Shown in pieces: positions 43,343 through 53,622 of a stretch of 64,000 nt of DNA (positions within the stretch are counted from its first letter, which is position 1; each line of letters starts with the position of its first letter). The stretch lies in NCBI GenBank assembly GCA_037953745.1, contig JBAKBP010007396.1, positions 36,405-100,404 on the forward strand, read 5' to 3'. The stretch is from Lithodes maja (lineage: Eukaryota > Arthropoda > Malacostraca > Decapoda > Lithodidae). The translations under genes were made by a program, and so were the position numbers. The notes below the pieces were generated by a model. The model did no database searches. It saw only the letters and a program-made list of their open reading frames with translations, and was not told the origin of the DNA.

Positions 43343-43531
43343 GTGGCAACCAAGTCGGTACTGCTTATACCTAAGGGTGAAGCAGGTTAGTGGATGGATT
43401 AGCCGCACACCACTGTAGAAAAATAGTGCTAATAAGATATATAGAAAGCCTCAGAGCCGGACAGATCCTAAATTTAGTGGTCAATCCTGTGAGTCCTTCA
43501 TGCAGTAAACTGGCACGGGTTGTCCCTCTTA
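43343..43531 (+). mobile_element. SINE-R, left part (split by Harbinger)
   Basis: Sense-strand copy of the SINE at 29428-29809: GGTGAAGCAGGTTAGTGGAT, TAGCCGCACACCACTGTAG, GGCACGGGTTGTCCCTC. It stops at TTA 43529-43531, the Harbinger target, and resumes at 53623. Confidence 0.8.
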
Positions 43532-43644
43532 AGGCATGTCCAGACGAGCGGGCATGCCCGTGAATGTTGTCCACACAGCAGAGTCGATGAATGGGTGGGC
43601 GTGCCTGTCGATGCAAGTAGGTTGTATAGTCCGGTACGATAAAC

Positions 43645-43790
43645 ATGGTGGGCAGTACTACTGAGGAGAAGAAAAAAATGTTGTGTAGCATAATTATTGC
43701 GGTGTGTTAAAGAAAAAAAAAGGGAACATTGTGCAAAGAATGGCTAAATAGAAGAAATGGTTATGGTAGCCATAAGTCTTTTTAAGCTTG
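43645..43790 (+). pseudogene. Harbinger transposase, N-terminal remnant
   Basis: ATG 43645 opens MVGSTTEEKKKMLCSIIIAVC, then stops; the neighbouring frame continues CKEWLNRRNGYGSHKSF (43733-43785), the arginine-rich [KP]WLxxRxxxG motif that opens Harbinger nucleases. The DDE domain is absent. Confidence 0.55.
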
Positions 43791-43908
43791 ATAAAGGTCT
43801 AATGAGGAAACTAGAAACATAGGCCTAATAAATTAATTAAAAAAAAAATAAATACCAAAAAGTGAACCATCTCCCCTTAACTCATAATATAAGTATCATA
43901 TTAATTTT

Positions 43909-43913
<5 letters not shown>

Positions 43914-43940
<27 letters not shown>
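43914..43940. repeat. (GA)n microsatellite
   Basis: About 13 GA units next to the Myb-like exon's donor site. Confidence 0.9.
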
Positions 43941-43953
43941 CATGCTTACGTAC

Positions 43954-44058
43954 CTCAGTATCAGAAGCCATATCCATAGACATATACTCGATATTGTAGC
44001 TGCTGTCCATGTTTGACACTGAAGGTCTCGTGTCACTATCAGTGAGGAATGACAGATC
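43954..44058 (-). CDS. Exon of the Harbinger Myb-like gene
   Basis: On the minus strand, acceptor TTGTTTTCAG| and donor GAG|GTACGTAAG bound a 105-base exon, 35 codons, open in phase 0. It encodes DLSFLTDSDTRPSVSNMD then SSYNIEYMSMDMASDTE, acidic and without a known fold. Its position inside the Harbinger ends, downstream of a Myb/SANT-like fragment on the same strand, makes it the next exon or an alternative exon of that gene. Confidence 0.55.
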
Positions 44059-44147
44059 CTGAAAACAATGATTTAGGGATATAAATATAGCTCACTCTCA
44101 GCTCCCGACTTATTTGAAAGCTTCATATTCTTGGCTTCACACCTATG

Positions 44148-44294
44148 CTAGTTTTGTAGCGTGTCAATTTTCTTTTTAGTGACATCCGTCGTACCGGAAG
44201 CACCATGTTCCCTTATCTCCACAGTAATGTCCTTCACTGCTGCTATTCGTTTATCTGTTCTTATAACACTCGCACTCGAGTTTAACGTTCCATA
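44148..44294 (-). pseudogene. Harbinger Myb/SANT-like DNA-binding protein remnant
   Basis: Reads GTLNSSASVIRTDKRIAAVK then DITVEIREHGASGTTDVTKK KIDTLQN before a stop. The layout (KR.AA...I...V...G......VKKK...L) fits the Myb/SANT-like domain of Harbinger partner proteins, which help the transposase bind the terminal repeats. Substitutions at the usual Trp positions indicate decay. Confidence 0.5.
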
Positions 44295-44539
44295 AGTATG
44301 GATTTTGACGATAAAGTTGAATCAACTTATTTGTAAGCTAAGTGATTTAGACTGGCAAATATTAGGTGGCTCACTGTAGGACTCCTGGCTAGATATCGCA
44401 AGTTTTTTATTTGAACCGTGTTACAACGAAGTGAGATTTGTGAGAAGTGGGAGGCAAATAAGCCTTCTATAAACCTCCAATGTTATCTTACGTCTGGCAG
44501 CGGTCGTGGCTCCTCAAGCCACCGGTGATTTCGCTATAC

Positions 44540-45685
44540 TTTGTTACTTTACTTTGTTACTTTGTAGGTGTTTAGGTGAAATCACCACGGTCGATCTGGG
44601 GATCCGCCGCTTCCACACATCCTCTCGATCTTGAGGTACTGGATTTGGTCAATGATCGAGTTTGACCCAGCTCCTCTGTTGGTCGGGCCGTGTGGTATAG
44701 GAGGCTCATCTGGTATGTGCTCCAGGATTCCATCTAGCCTCCGCTTGAACGCTTCTGTACTGCACCCAGTCATGTCTCTAACTGGTCTAGGGAGACAGTT
44801 GAAGAGCCTGGGTCCAGTGTTACTGAAGCTTTCTGCCTGGATGGTCTTGAGCCTTTGAGAGACACAGTTTAACAACCTTCTTGTGCAGGTTCTGCCAAAC
44901 CTGGGGTGACTTTGGCTCTTGATGCCTTCCCCTTCTCTTGGTGATGGGTTTGGTACTGTGCCCTCAAGGATCTTCCAGATGTAGATCACAATGTAGCGCT
45001 CCCGTCGTCTTTGTAGGGAGTACAACTTTAGGTGTTTCAGTCTCTCCCAGTAGTTCAAGGAAGTCTCTGGATATTTTTCTAGTGAACACCCTTTGTACTT
45101 GTTCTAACTCCTGTATCTCTTTAACTTTATAGGGAGACCACAGCTGACATGCGTACTACATTTTAGAGACTACAAGTGATTTCCAAAGGGGTAGAAGGTG
45201 TTTTGGGTTTCTGGTCAGAAATGTTCGAAGAATCCACCCAGTCATTTGTCGAGCTGACCTGGCTGCTTGATGGATGTGCTCACTGAAGGTGCAGTCGTTG
45301 TTCATACTTACTCCCAGGTCTCTGAGCGATTCTTTGTCTTCAATCTGGTCGTCGCCCACTTTATATTCATATTCTTTAAGGTGCTCATTTGTGCCATATC
45401 TTAAGAGTTCAAATTTTCTGCTGTTGAATTTCATGTTGTTTTCTTCTGCCCAGCTATAAATTTTCTCCAGGTCCTTCTGTAGGTTTTCTGCATCATCCTT
45501 GGTGTTTATGGAATGGCTTATTCTGGTGTCGTCAGCAAAAGATGTTACTCGGGAGAATTCCACTTGTTGATTTATATCTCCTATCATTATGAGGAATAGG
45601 AGTGGGCCGAGCACTGATCCCTGTGGGACTCCGCTGATAACTTCTGAGCCTTCAGAGCGAGCGCCATCAACTACTACGGTCTGTC
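44540..45685 (-). pseudogene. L2-D: L2/CR1-type LINE, 3' half
   Basis: Continues from 52860: VVDGARSEGSEVISGVPQGS, VLGPLLFLIMIGDI, catalytic TSFADDTRI, LRDLGVSMNNDCTFSEHI, WKSLVVSKM (stop at 45156), then QLWSPYKVKEIQELEQVQR in another frame and YSLQRRRERYIVIYIWKILE, FNCLPRPVRDMTG to 44582. The 3' tail is ACAAAGTAACAAAGTAAAG-like, 44546-44570. CTATAC at 44534-44539 and 53513-53518 may be the target duplication. Confidence 0.82.
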
Positions 45686-46188
45686 CCCCTTGCCACATGA
45701 CTCGTTGCCGCCGTTTGGGGGCTTCCGGGCTTGTAGGTGGGGCGGCCAAGGTTCTTGGCCGCTCTCCCTATCACCTCCAACTAATTTTGTCATGTCCTTT
45801 TCTTTCTCCTCCTTTCTAGTTTTCGTTTTTCCCTCTTCCGCTTTCTCCTGGGGCTGCCATCCGAGGCCGGTCTCCCACCCTTGAACTTTTGTGGTCCCGT
45901 CCCTCCCTTCCCTTCCGGTTGACTTCCCTGTTTGCTTCCTTCCTTTCTCTTTAACTGCTTCGGAGGTTCTAGTTTCCTTCGGGCTTCGCCTTGGTGTCTC
46001 TGATCACTGCTGAGTTGGCAGAGTTCACCTGGCGACAGGTGCTGCCGGCGAGGGCTCGCAAGGCTCGTTGCTGGAGGATAGGCACTATAGGGATGCTTTG
46101 GGGGTTTCTGACTCTCTTCTCTCTTCCCAGTGAGTGTGTCAGGTGACTACGCCGGCCCCGTTCTCCATGGGACAAAGCTGCAGGACAA

Positions 46189-48531
46189 ATGCCCGGGTTG
46201 TACAAGGTCCCTAGCTCAAAGCCGAGACCTGTCCCATCTCAATTGGCCGCATTCTGGGTTTCGTGGCCCTGCGGAGGTCTTTCTCCCTTTCGTTGCCAGG
46301 GGCACCTGGTAACCGCAGTATCTTCTTCCATGCTTTACCCCCTTTTCTCTTGTTATGGTGACGACTTATGCTTTTTTCCCTGTTCTTCCCTGTTTATGGC
46401 TTCTGCTTTAGTGGTTCCGGTGAGTGAGCCCCTTGTGGCATGCAGCCTGCCACTTGGGGGTCTGTTGTCTGGCTGTCAGTCCGGTTCACCGCGGGAGCAC
46501 GGTGAGTCGGGGATGGTTTTGGGTGCTCTCGACCGGCCCGCTGAACTATCCCTCGGTCGTCGCTCGTCCCTCTCGTCCATTACCGTTCCGAATCCTTCTC
46601 CTACCCTTCCGTCTTCGTCACGTCTTTCTCCGCCCTCCACTACCCAGGATTTCATCTCCTCTCCTGTAGTTATTTCTGCGTCTTCCTCTTCTTCCTCTTC
46701 TCCCTCTAGTCTTGTCACCCTCGACCCTTTTCTGCCCTCCCTCCCTCGTTCTCTTTCCTCTTCTTCTCCAGTTTCGTCCTCTTCTCGTCCTCGCTCCTCG
46801 GTCCTCCCTATGTCCTCTCTCTTTGCACCTCCTTCCTTTACTAAGTTTTTCTCCATCCCTGCTTCTGCGCCTCTAGCCGGTGATGACCTCCTCTTCCACC
46901 TGCGTCTCCTTCAACAGGTGGGAAAGGACGTCACCTTCCACTCCCGCCATGATGCCTCCCGTCTTGTTACCGTCCAAAACGAACTTCAGGCTACTGCTAT
47001 GTCCTCTTTCGTCGATTGTTCTGGCACCCCCATCCCGGCTCAAAAAGATCAACGACTCAACTCCTGTACAGGGACTGTCCTGATCCCCGCTTCCATCCGT
47101 CTCGGGGGTCGTCCTTTCGCGGATTGCGCCGACCTCGTCAAGGACATCGTTGTCGCTCAAGACCACAAGGTGGTTAGTGTGGTGTGCTACACTATCCCTC
47201 CTCGCGACCTTCGCCGCCATCCCGCTAACATTGCCAAGATCTCTTTTGATGGACTTTCCCTTCCTGCCCATGTTATTGTCGGTGGTACTCGCCTCCCTGT
47301 GACTGCGTCTCTTCCCCGTCCACTCCAGTGTCGCAGCTGCTGGCGTTTCGGCCACCCGGCTAAGTTCTGCCGTACAGCCGCTGAGTGCCCACTCTGCCCG
47401 CGCTGTGCGCAGTCCGGACATGCCGTTGGCGGATGTCAGTCAACGTCCCAGTTCTGCCTTAATTGCCGCGGGTCTCATTCGGCCGACTCTAAGCTTTGCC
47501 CCGTTCATCTGTTCGAGTCTGAGGTTGCTGTCCTCAAAGCGAGACACGGCCTTACGCTCACCGCAGCCCGCCAAGAGGCTCGTCGCTTGGGCTTCACCCC
47601 TCAGTCGTTTTCCAAGACTCTGTCTCCTCCCTCCTCTTCTTTGCCTCCCTCTGCCACGCCCCCCCCTTTTTCTGGTTCCTCGGTTCCTTCCACCGCCTCC
47701 GCTCCCTCCGTCCCCCCGGTCGCACCAGTTTCGTCATCTGCCTCCCTTCCTTCTACCGGTGCTTCTCCTGGATTTTCTCCTTCCTCCTCTTCAGTCTCCT
47801 CCGTTCGTCCTTCCGTCTCTTCCTTTTCTGTCCCTTTGTCTAACACTTTCTCTGTTCTCAGTCCTTCTCCTACTTCTGCCCCTTCCTCTTGCTCTCTTCC
47901 TTGTTCCTCCTCTTCTAGTCTCCCTCCACGCTCTCACCGTTCCAAGCCTCCCCCCCGTTCTCCGTCATCTTCCTCTTCTAGTCGCCCCAAATCTCCTCCT
48001 CGCTCTAAACTTCCCTTCTCCTCTACCAAACGGGCTCCTGTGCTCCGTTCTTCCTCGCCCGCTTCCTCTTTTAAACGTAAGGGTGGTCTCCGTGATGTGC
48101 GGTGCTCCAGTCCCTGTGAGAAGAAGAAGAAGTCGCCTCCTTCTCCTTCTGTTTCCCTTTCTCCTCTCTCCGTCCAGTCTCCTCCTCCTCCCGTCCCTGC
48201 ATCCCTAGATTTCTCCTACGAAACCCTACCTCAGATTGACGAATTTATCCGTTCTTCCCACCCACCACCTTCTACTGTTCACGCCGAAGTTCATCCTACC
48301 CCCTCTTCTCTCCCCCCTACCCCTCTCCCGCCTTCCCCTCTCCCGCCTTCCCCTGCCCCGTCCTCTTCCTCCACTCCCCCTTCTGGCCTTCCTCCGGGCC
48401 CTCCTCCTCTTCCTCCTCCTGACCCTCCCCCTCTTCCTTCTCCTGCCCTTCCCCCTCCTTCTCTTCCCACCCGCCGTCCGTCCTTCCTCCCTCTTCCGGC
48501 CCTCCTCCTTCCTCTCCTCTTTCTCTGTTAG
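46189..48531 (+). pseudogene. LINE-K copy 2 ORF1, zinc-knuckle protein with altered C-terminus
   Basis: 780 codons, the same domain order as copy 1, including all three cysteine knuckles (about residues 379-441). It keeps six C at 48312-48317 and so reads through the site that breaks copy 1. One base is missing at about 48450 (CTTCCCCC against CTTACCCCC in copy 1). That shifts the last ~27 codons and replaces the predicted end (..PIPALISHR) with a Leu-rich one. The change affects only the low-complexity tail, so the protein may still work. Spacing to ORF2 is 513 bases. Confidence 0.85.
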
Positions 48532-49044
48532 ACCTCCCTATGCCCCCCGGTTTCCAGTCTTCCCCTTCACCGTCTTCTCCAATTCCTGCTCTTATTTCCC
48601 ATCGTTAGCCTCTCTTGGCTATATTTTCCACCCACGGTGTTACCTGTATTTTGTAAATATGTTGTATATAGTGTTCGTCTTTTCTTCCCTCTTGTACGCG
48701 TTTTCTTTTTATTCTTTTTTGTCTTTAATTTTTTTTTCGCCCATCCGACTTTTCATTGTTGTGCATAAGTGTGTATTCTTCCCTTTCTTTTTTTGTTGGC
48801 TTTTGCCTCCTTTTACTTCTCCACGTTATCCTCATTCACCTTTTCTTAGTTGTACATAAGTGTGTGTGTTTTCCTTTATTGTTATTTGTGTATATTTCTT
48901 TCCTTCTATGTGTGTCCTTCCTCTTTTTCTGTGCGTTCTTATTTTCGGTGGCTTTTGCCTCCTTTTATGGTTTTCTTTTGTCTGTTTTCGTTGTTTTTTC
49001 GTCCTGTAGTCTCCTCTTAGTTTCTTTTTTCTTTTTCTTTATTT

Positions 49045-52000
49045 ATGTCCATTTTGCAGTGGAATCTTCGTAGTCTTAATGCTCAAAGGATTGACTTAAG
49101 TTTTCTTCTTTCTCTTCACTCCCCTAAGGTCGTTAAACGACCTCCTTCAGGAGACGAGTCTCCTGAAGACAAACTTTGTCTTCAGGAGACTCGTCTTTTC
49201 TCTTCTCCTGTTCCCTTTCCTCATTACTCTTTTTATAGTTCTCCCCACTCTCTCCATGATACTTGTCTTCTTATTCATCGTTCTGTCCCTTTTGAAGAGC
49301 TGTCCTTTTCTACTCATTTCCCTTGCACCTTTGCTAGAGTCTATCTTGACCGCTGGTTGACAGTGGTTTCTGTATATTTGTCGCCTTCTCTTCCCATCGA
49401 TTTTTCCGAATTCTCCGGGATTTTATCTAAGTTGCCCACTCCATTCTTAGTCCTTGGTGATTTTAATGGTCGGCACACCTTGTGGGGTGACAATGTTATT
49501 TCGCCCCGGGGTCGTCGGCTTGAACCTTTTCTCTCGGCCCGTAATCTTTTTATCCTTAATTCTGGTACTCCTACTCATTTTGATGCTCGGACTCGTACGT
49601 TTTCCTGTATCGATCTTTCCCTGTGTTCCCCTTCAGTTTCCCTTGATTTTCATTGGTCAGTTCTCGAGAATTCTCACAATTCCGACCATTTTCCCATTCT
49701 CCTTTCTCTGACTACCTACTCTCCTACTCCTAACTCCCCTCGTTGGTGCTTCCAGCGGGCGGACTGGTCTTCTTTCGCTTCCCTTACTGTTCCTTCTTTG
49801 CTTCCTCCTCCTTTCTCGTCGGTCCGTGTCATGCTCTCGTTTTTTCTGGATCTGGTTTTCGGTGCTGCTTTGCCATCCATTCCCCGGACGTCTCGCCCTT
49901 TCTCGTCTAAATGCGTCCCTTGGTGGTCTCCTGAGTGTTCCAGGGCCCTCCGGGTTAAACGGGCGGCTTGGAAAAGTTTTCGCCGTAAGCGTCTCACCCC
50001 TGCTTCTCAGGAGTCATTTTTTCTCTTTCGCCGTGCGTCTGCTCTTTTCCGTCGTACTACCAAAGCCGCTAAACGCCGGAGTTGGGAGTCCTATGTTTCT
50101 TCTATTACGTCTCGCACTCCTGTCGCTTCAGTTTGGAAACGTATTCGTAAGATCTCTGGTAAACATCTTCCCTTCCGTGCTCCAGTCCTCCGCATTGATG
50201 GTGTTTCTGTGGCAGACTCCGAAAAAATTGCTGATCGATTGGGCTCGTACTTTAGCTCCGTTAGCAGTGGTTCTCACCTCTCTGCTGAGTTTCACTCGCT
50301 TAAAGTCGTTGCGGAAAGTACTCCAATTACTTTTAGTCTTTCCTCTGACGAATCCTATAATGCTCCTTTTTCCTCAACTGAGTTACGCACCGCTCTCCGT
50401 GCCTGTAAGAACACTTCTGAGGGTCCTGATGGTATCCATTATCTCATGCTCCAACATCTTTCTTCGCAAGCTCTGGTCTTCTTGTTAGCTCTCTATAACA
50501 AGATTTGGTCTTCTGGTGTTTTCCCTCCCTCTTGGAGTACTGCCCTGACCATACCTTTTCTTAAACCTGGCAAGTCTGGGTTCTCCCCACAGGACTATCG
50601 CCCTATTGTCCTTACCAGTTGCCTGTGTAAACTCTTTGAACGTATGATTAACGCTCGTCTCATGTGGATTCTTGAGTCGCGCCATTTGTTGTCTTCTTCC
50701 CAGTTCGGGTTCAGACGTGCTCGTAGTACGCTTGACCCCCTCCTTCGCTTGGATTCTTATATCAGGACGGCTTTTGCTCGTCGTCAAACTGTCATTGCTG
50801 TTTTTTTCGATCTCGAAAAGGCCTATGATTCTACCTGGAAGTACCACATTTTGCGTCAGCTCCGTTCTTGTGGCATTTACGGTAATCTAGGAGTCTTTAT
50901 TCAGAATTTTCTTTCTTCTCGGTCCTTTCGTGTCAGAGTCGCTTCCCACTTGTCTCGTCTTTACCCTCAGTTGGAAGGTGTCCCTCAGGGTTGTGTCCTG
51001 AGTACCGTCCTTTTTCTCATTGCTATCAACGGTATCGTGTCTTCTCTTCCTGTCGGGGTTCGGTCTTCCTTGTATGTCGACGACTTTGCGATTTACGCAG
51101 CCGACTCAGATATTGCTGCTTTACGTCTTTTTATCCAATCCGCTATTCTGGCTGTTTCTTCATGGGCAACCCGCCACGGGTTCCGTTTTTCCACCTCCAA
51201 ATCCTGCGCGATGTCCTTTACTCGTTGCCATTCTATTCCTCATCCTCCTCTTACTCTTTATGGTACTGCCCTCCCTTATCGTTCCTCTACTACTTTTTTG
51301 GGTCTTACTTTTGATTCTCGTCTTAATTGGTCCGCTCATGTTTCTTCTCTCAAGGTTGCTGCCTTACTCCGCCTCCGCCTTCTTCAGTCCTTGTCCCACC
51401 TCACTTGGGGTGCTGATCGAGCGCTTCTTCTTCGGCTTCATACGGTTCTTGTCCTCTCTAAGTTGGATTATGGCTGTCAAGTTTACTCTTCAGCCTCTGA
51501 TTCTGTTCTCCATGCTCTTGATTCTGTTCATCACTCTGGTCTTCGTCTTGCCCTTGGTGCTTTTCGTTCCTCTCCTGTTGAAAGCCTCTATGCTGAGTCT
51601 GGTTTCCCTTCTCTTTATCGCCGTCGGGCTCTCCTGTCCCTTCGTTCTTACGCTCGCCTTCAACAATTCCCATCTTCACATCTTTCCCTTCCCCCTTCGG
51701 TCGTTGCTACTTTTTCGTCTCACCCCCGTCTTGGTTCTCAGTTTTCTGTCCGCATGCTCTCGCTGCTCGCATCGTGCTCTTTCCCTGTTTCTAACGTCCT
51801 CCCTTTCCGCTTTTGCTCTTTTCCCCCCTGGCTTTTCCCTCGTCCTTCGGTTTGCCCTTCCATCCTTCCTTGTTCCAAGTCCTCTACTTCTCCCCTCGTT
51901 CTTCGGTCTCGTTTCTTAGATCACCTCTCTCTTCACGCTGCAACCACTCCTGTGTTTACTGATGGCTCCAAGACGTCGGTAGGCGTGGGGTTTGCCGTCC

Positions 52001-52779
52001 TTTTTCCCACTTGCTCGTATCAATATTCTTTACCTCCCGTTGCCAGTATATTAACTGCTGAACTTTATGCTATTTTTATTGCCCTCCATTTTATGTGTTC
52101 CTTCCCCTCCTCGTCCTTTACTTTGTTCTCTGATTCTCTCAGTGCTCTACTTCTCTTACAGTCCTCCCCTGCTCTACACCCTTTAGTTCTTTCCATTCAG
52201 GAATGGCTTTTCCGCCTTTCCGTCCGCAAAAAGCTTGTTCGTTTTTGCTGGGTTCCCAGTCACGTTGGCGTTTGCGGTAATGAGCGGGTTGATTGCCTTG
52301 CTCGTTCTGCTGCCGTGCGGGGTACCCGCTCCTCACTTGCTGTCCCGGCCTCTGATTTCTTCCCTGCCTTGTCCAGGTTTCTTTGGTCGAGGTGGCAGAC
52401 TCAGTGGTCCGCTCTCTCCGTTAATAAACTTCGTTCTGTCAAACCGTCCGTTTCTGGGTGGTCTGATCCCTCCCACCGTAATCGCCGATGGGAGACGGCT
52501 TTGGCCCGTCTCCGCATTGGCCACACCAGACTTACCCATTCGTTTTTAATGTCCCGTTCTCCTCCGACTCTTTGCTCGCGCTGTACCGTTCAGCTTTCTG
52601 TCTCCCATCTTTTCCTCGATTGCCCCTTATTTTCCGTTGCCCGCACGCGTTTCTTCCCTTTTCTGGCTTTCCTCCGCCGGCCGCCATGTCTTGCAGATTT
52701 TCTTTCTGAATCTCCCTCGTTTTCTATCTCCCGTATTATGTCCTTCCTTCATCATGTTCGAGTTCTCGATGATATTTAG
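49045..52779 (+). CDS. LINE-K copy 2 ORF2, intact endonuclease - reverse transcriptase - RNase H
   Basis: Uninterrupted 1244-codon polyprotein that would nick target DNA, reverse-transcribe the LINE RNA and degrade it. Start ATG 49045 precedes SILQWNLRSLNAQ. The endonuclease covers about residues 1-220 (LQET, GDFNG, SDHFPI). The reverse transcriptase is at about 430-720 with GVPQGCVLS and catalytic YVDDFAIY (residue ~676). RNase H is at about 965-1100 with DGS, AEL, SDS and NERVD. The C-terminal CSRCTVQLSVSHLFLDC is a zinc-binding motif common after RNase H in this group. Oddity: 14 extra residues, KRPPSGDESPEDKL, sit between PKVV and CLQETRLF in the endonuclease strand that carries the catalytic Glu. 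They come from a 42-base inverted-copy insertion absent from copy 1. The frame is open, but endonuclease activity is doubtful. Confidence 0.92.
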   Translation: MSILQWNLRSLNAQRIDLSFLLSLHSPKVVKRPPSGDESPEDKLCLQETRLFSSPVPFPHYSFYSSPHSLHDTCLLIHRSVPFEELSFSTHFPCTFARVYLDRWLTVVSVYLSPSLPIDFSEFSGILSKLPTPFLVLGDFNGRHTLWGDNVISPRGRRLEPFLSARNLFILNSGTPTHFDARTRTFSCIDLSLCSPSVSLDFHWSVLENSHNSDHFPILLSLTTYSPTPNSPRWCFQRADWSSFASLTVPSLLPPPFSSVRVMLSFFLDLVFGAALPSIPRTSRPFSSKCVPWWSPECSRALRVKRAAWKSFRRKRLTPASQESFFLFRRASALFRRTTKAAKRRSWESYVSSITSRTPVASVWKRIRKISGKHLPFRAPVLRIDGVSVADSEKIADRLGSYFSSVSSGSHLSAEFHSLKVVAESTPITFSLSSDESYNAPFSSTELRTALRACKNTSEGPDGIHYLMLQHLSSQALVFLLALYNKIWSSGVFPPSWSTALTIPFLKPGKSGFSPQDYRPIVLTSCLCKLFERMINARLMWILESRHLLSSSQFGFRRARSTLDPLLRLDSYIRTAFARRQTVIAVFFDLEKAYDSTWKYHILRQLRSCGIYGNLGVFIQNFLSSRSFRVRVASHLSRLYPQLEGVPQGCVLSTVLFLIAINGIVSSLPVGVRSSLYVDDFAIYAADSDIAALRLFIQSAILAVSSWATRHGFRFSTSKSCAMSFTRCHSIPHPPLTLYGTALPYRSSTTFLGLTFDSRLNWSAHVSSLKVAALLRLRLLQSLSHLTWGADRALLLRLHTVLVLSKLDYGCQVYSSASDSVLHALDSVHHSGLRLALGAFRSSPVESLYAESGFPSLYRRRALLSLRSYARLQQFPSSHLSLPPSVVATFSSHPRLGSQFSVRMLSLLASCSFPVSNVLPFRFCSFPPWLFPRPSVCPSILPCSKSSTSPLVLRSRFLDHLSLHAATTPVFTDGSKTSVGVGFAVLFPTCSYQYSLPPVASILTAELYAIFIALHFMCSFPSSSFTLFSDSLSALLLLQSSPALHPLVLSIQEWLFRLSVRKKLVRFCWVPSHVGVCGNERVDCLARSAAVRGTRSSLAVPASDFFPALSRFLWSRWQTQWSALSVNKLRSVKPSVSGWSDPSHRNRRWETALARLRIGHTRLTHSFLMSRSPPTLCSRCTVQLSVSHLFLDCPLFSVARTRFFPFLAFLRRPPCLADFLSESPSFSISRIMSFLHHVRVLDDI

Positions 52780-52859
52780 TTAACTTCCTTCCCGTCTTTA
52801 TCTATTTCGTGCCATATGGCCTTTGTCGCCTGGTGCGTTGACTTCATTAATGTAATGTA

Positions 52860-53512
52860 CTACGGTCTGTCTCCGCCCTGTTAGGAACTGGTGTATCCAA
52901 ATTCCAAGTTTCCCACAAATTCCCATCTTTTTCAGTTTATGTAGGAGCACCCCATGATCGACTTTGTCAAAGGCCTTGGCAAAATCGAGGTACACCACAT
53001 CCACATTTCTGCCATTCTTTACATCATCCAAGATATTTGCATAGTGGTCGAGCAGTTGTGACAGACAGGACCTCCCTCTCCGAAAACCATGTTGTCCGGA
53101 GTTGAATTGCTCTGTGATGTCCATGTGCTCGACAATACGCTTCTTGATGACTCTCTCAAATATCTTTATAATATGCGAAGTAAGAACAACAGGTCTGTAG
53201 TTTGATGGTAACCCTCGTGATCCGCCTTTGAATATTGGGGTGACCATTCCTTCCTTTAGCTGTGCTGGGATAGCTCCAGAGTCGAGGGATCTTCTCCATA
53301 TCATATAGATAGGTGTTGCCAGGGAGTCCTTGCATTTCTTCAATAGAATTGCGGGAATGTTGTCCGGTCCCCCTGATGAATTTAGTGAAATATTGTCTAT
53401 GGCCTCTGTGATATCCTCCTTTGAGAAAGTGAAGTCGTTTAAGGCAACCTCATTTTCTGCATTCATAAAGAATTGTACAGGGGATACTATTTTCTTTTCT
53501 GCTACCGGAACA
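52860..53512 (-). pseudogene. L2-D: L2/CR1-type LINE, 5' half of reverse transcriptase
   Basis: Reads VPVAEKKIVSPVQFFMNAEN, ALNDFTFSKEDITEAIDNIS, SSGGPDNIPAILLKKC, LKEGMVTPIFKGGSRG, NYRPVVLTSHIIKIFE, GQHGFRRGRSCLSQLL, VVYLDFAKAFDKVDH and WIHQFLTGRRQTVV, where LINE-K copy 2 is inserted. No stop codon in this half. Endonuclease missing (5' truncation). Confidence 0.85.
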
Positions 53513-53622
53513 CTATACACACTTGTCATATACGGGGGCTCGGGGTTGTTGATGGTTTGCCCGTCAAATGTGCCCGATGACGAGCATACCCGCAGATCAG
53601 ACCCGCTCGTCTGGACATACCT

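Larger units (their letters stand above)
45686..52859 (+). mobile_element. LINE-K copy 2: full-length, nearly intact
   Basis: Begins with the same bases as copy 1 and ends AATGTAATGTA. Twelve-base duplication CTACGGTCTGTC flanks it (45674-45685; 52860-52871). It interrupts L2-D between GRRQTVV and VDGARSE. Copy 2 differs from copy 1 by scattered substitutions, a few 1-3-base indels and a 42-base insertion in ORF2. Both copies lie in the same orientation 10,118 bases apart. Confidence 0.92.
43532..53622 (+). mobile_element. PIF/Harbinger transposon (interrupted by LINEs)
   Basis: Ends AGGCATGTCCAGACGAGCGG and, inverted, AGGTATGTCCAGACGAGCGG (one mismatch in 20). A 3-bp duplication TTA flanks it (43529-43531; 53623-53625), and removing it restores the SINE-R sequence. 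It contains remnants of both Harbinger genes: a transposase start (plus) and a Myb/SANT-like protein (minus). Without the L2 element (44540-53512) it is only about 1.1 kb, so most of the transposase was already lost. Confidence 0.85.
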
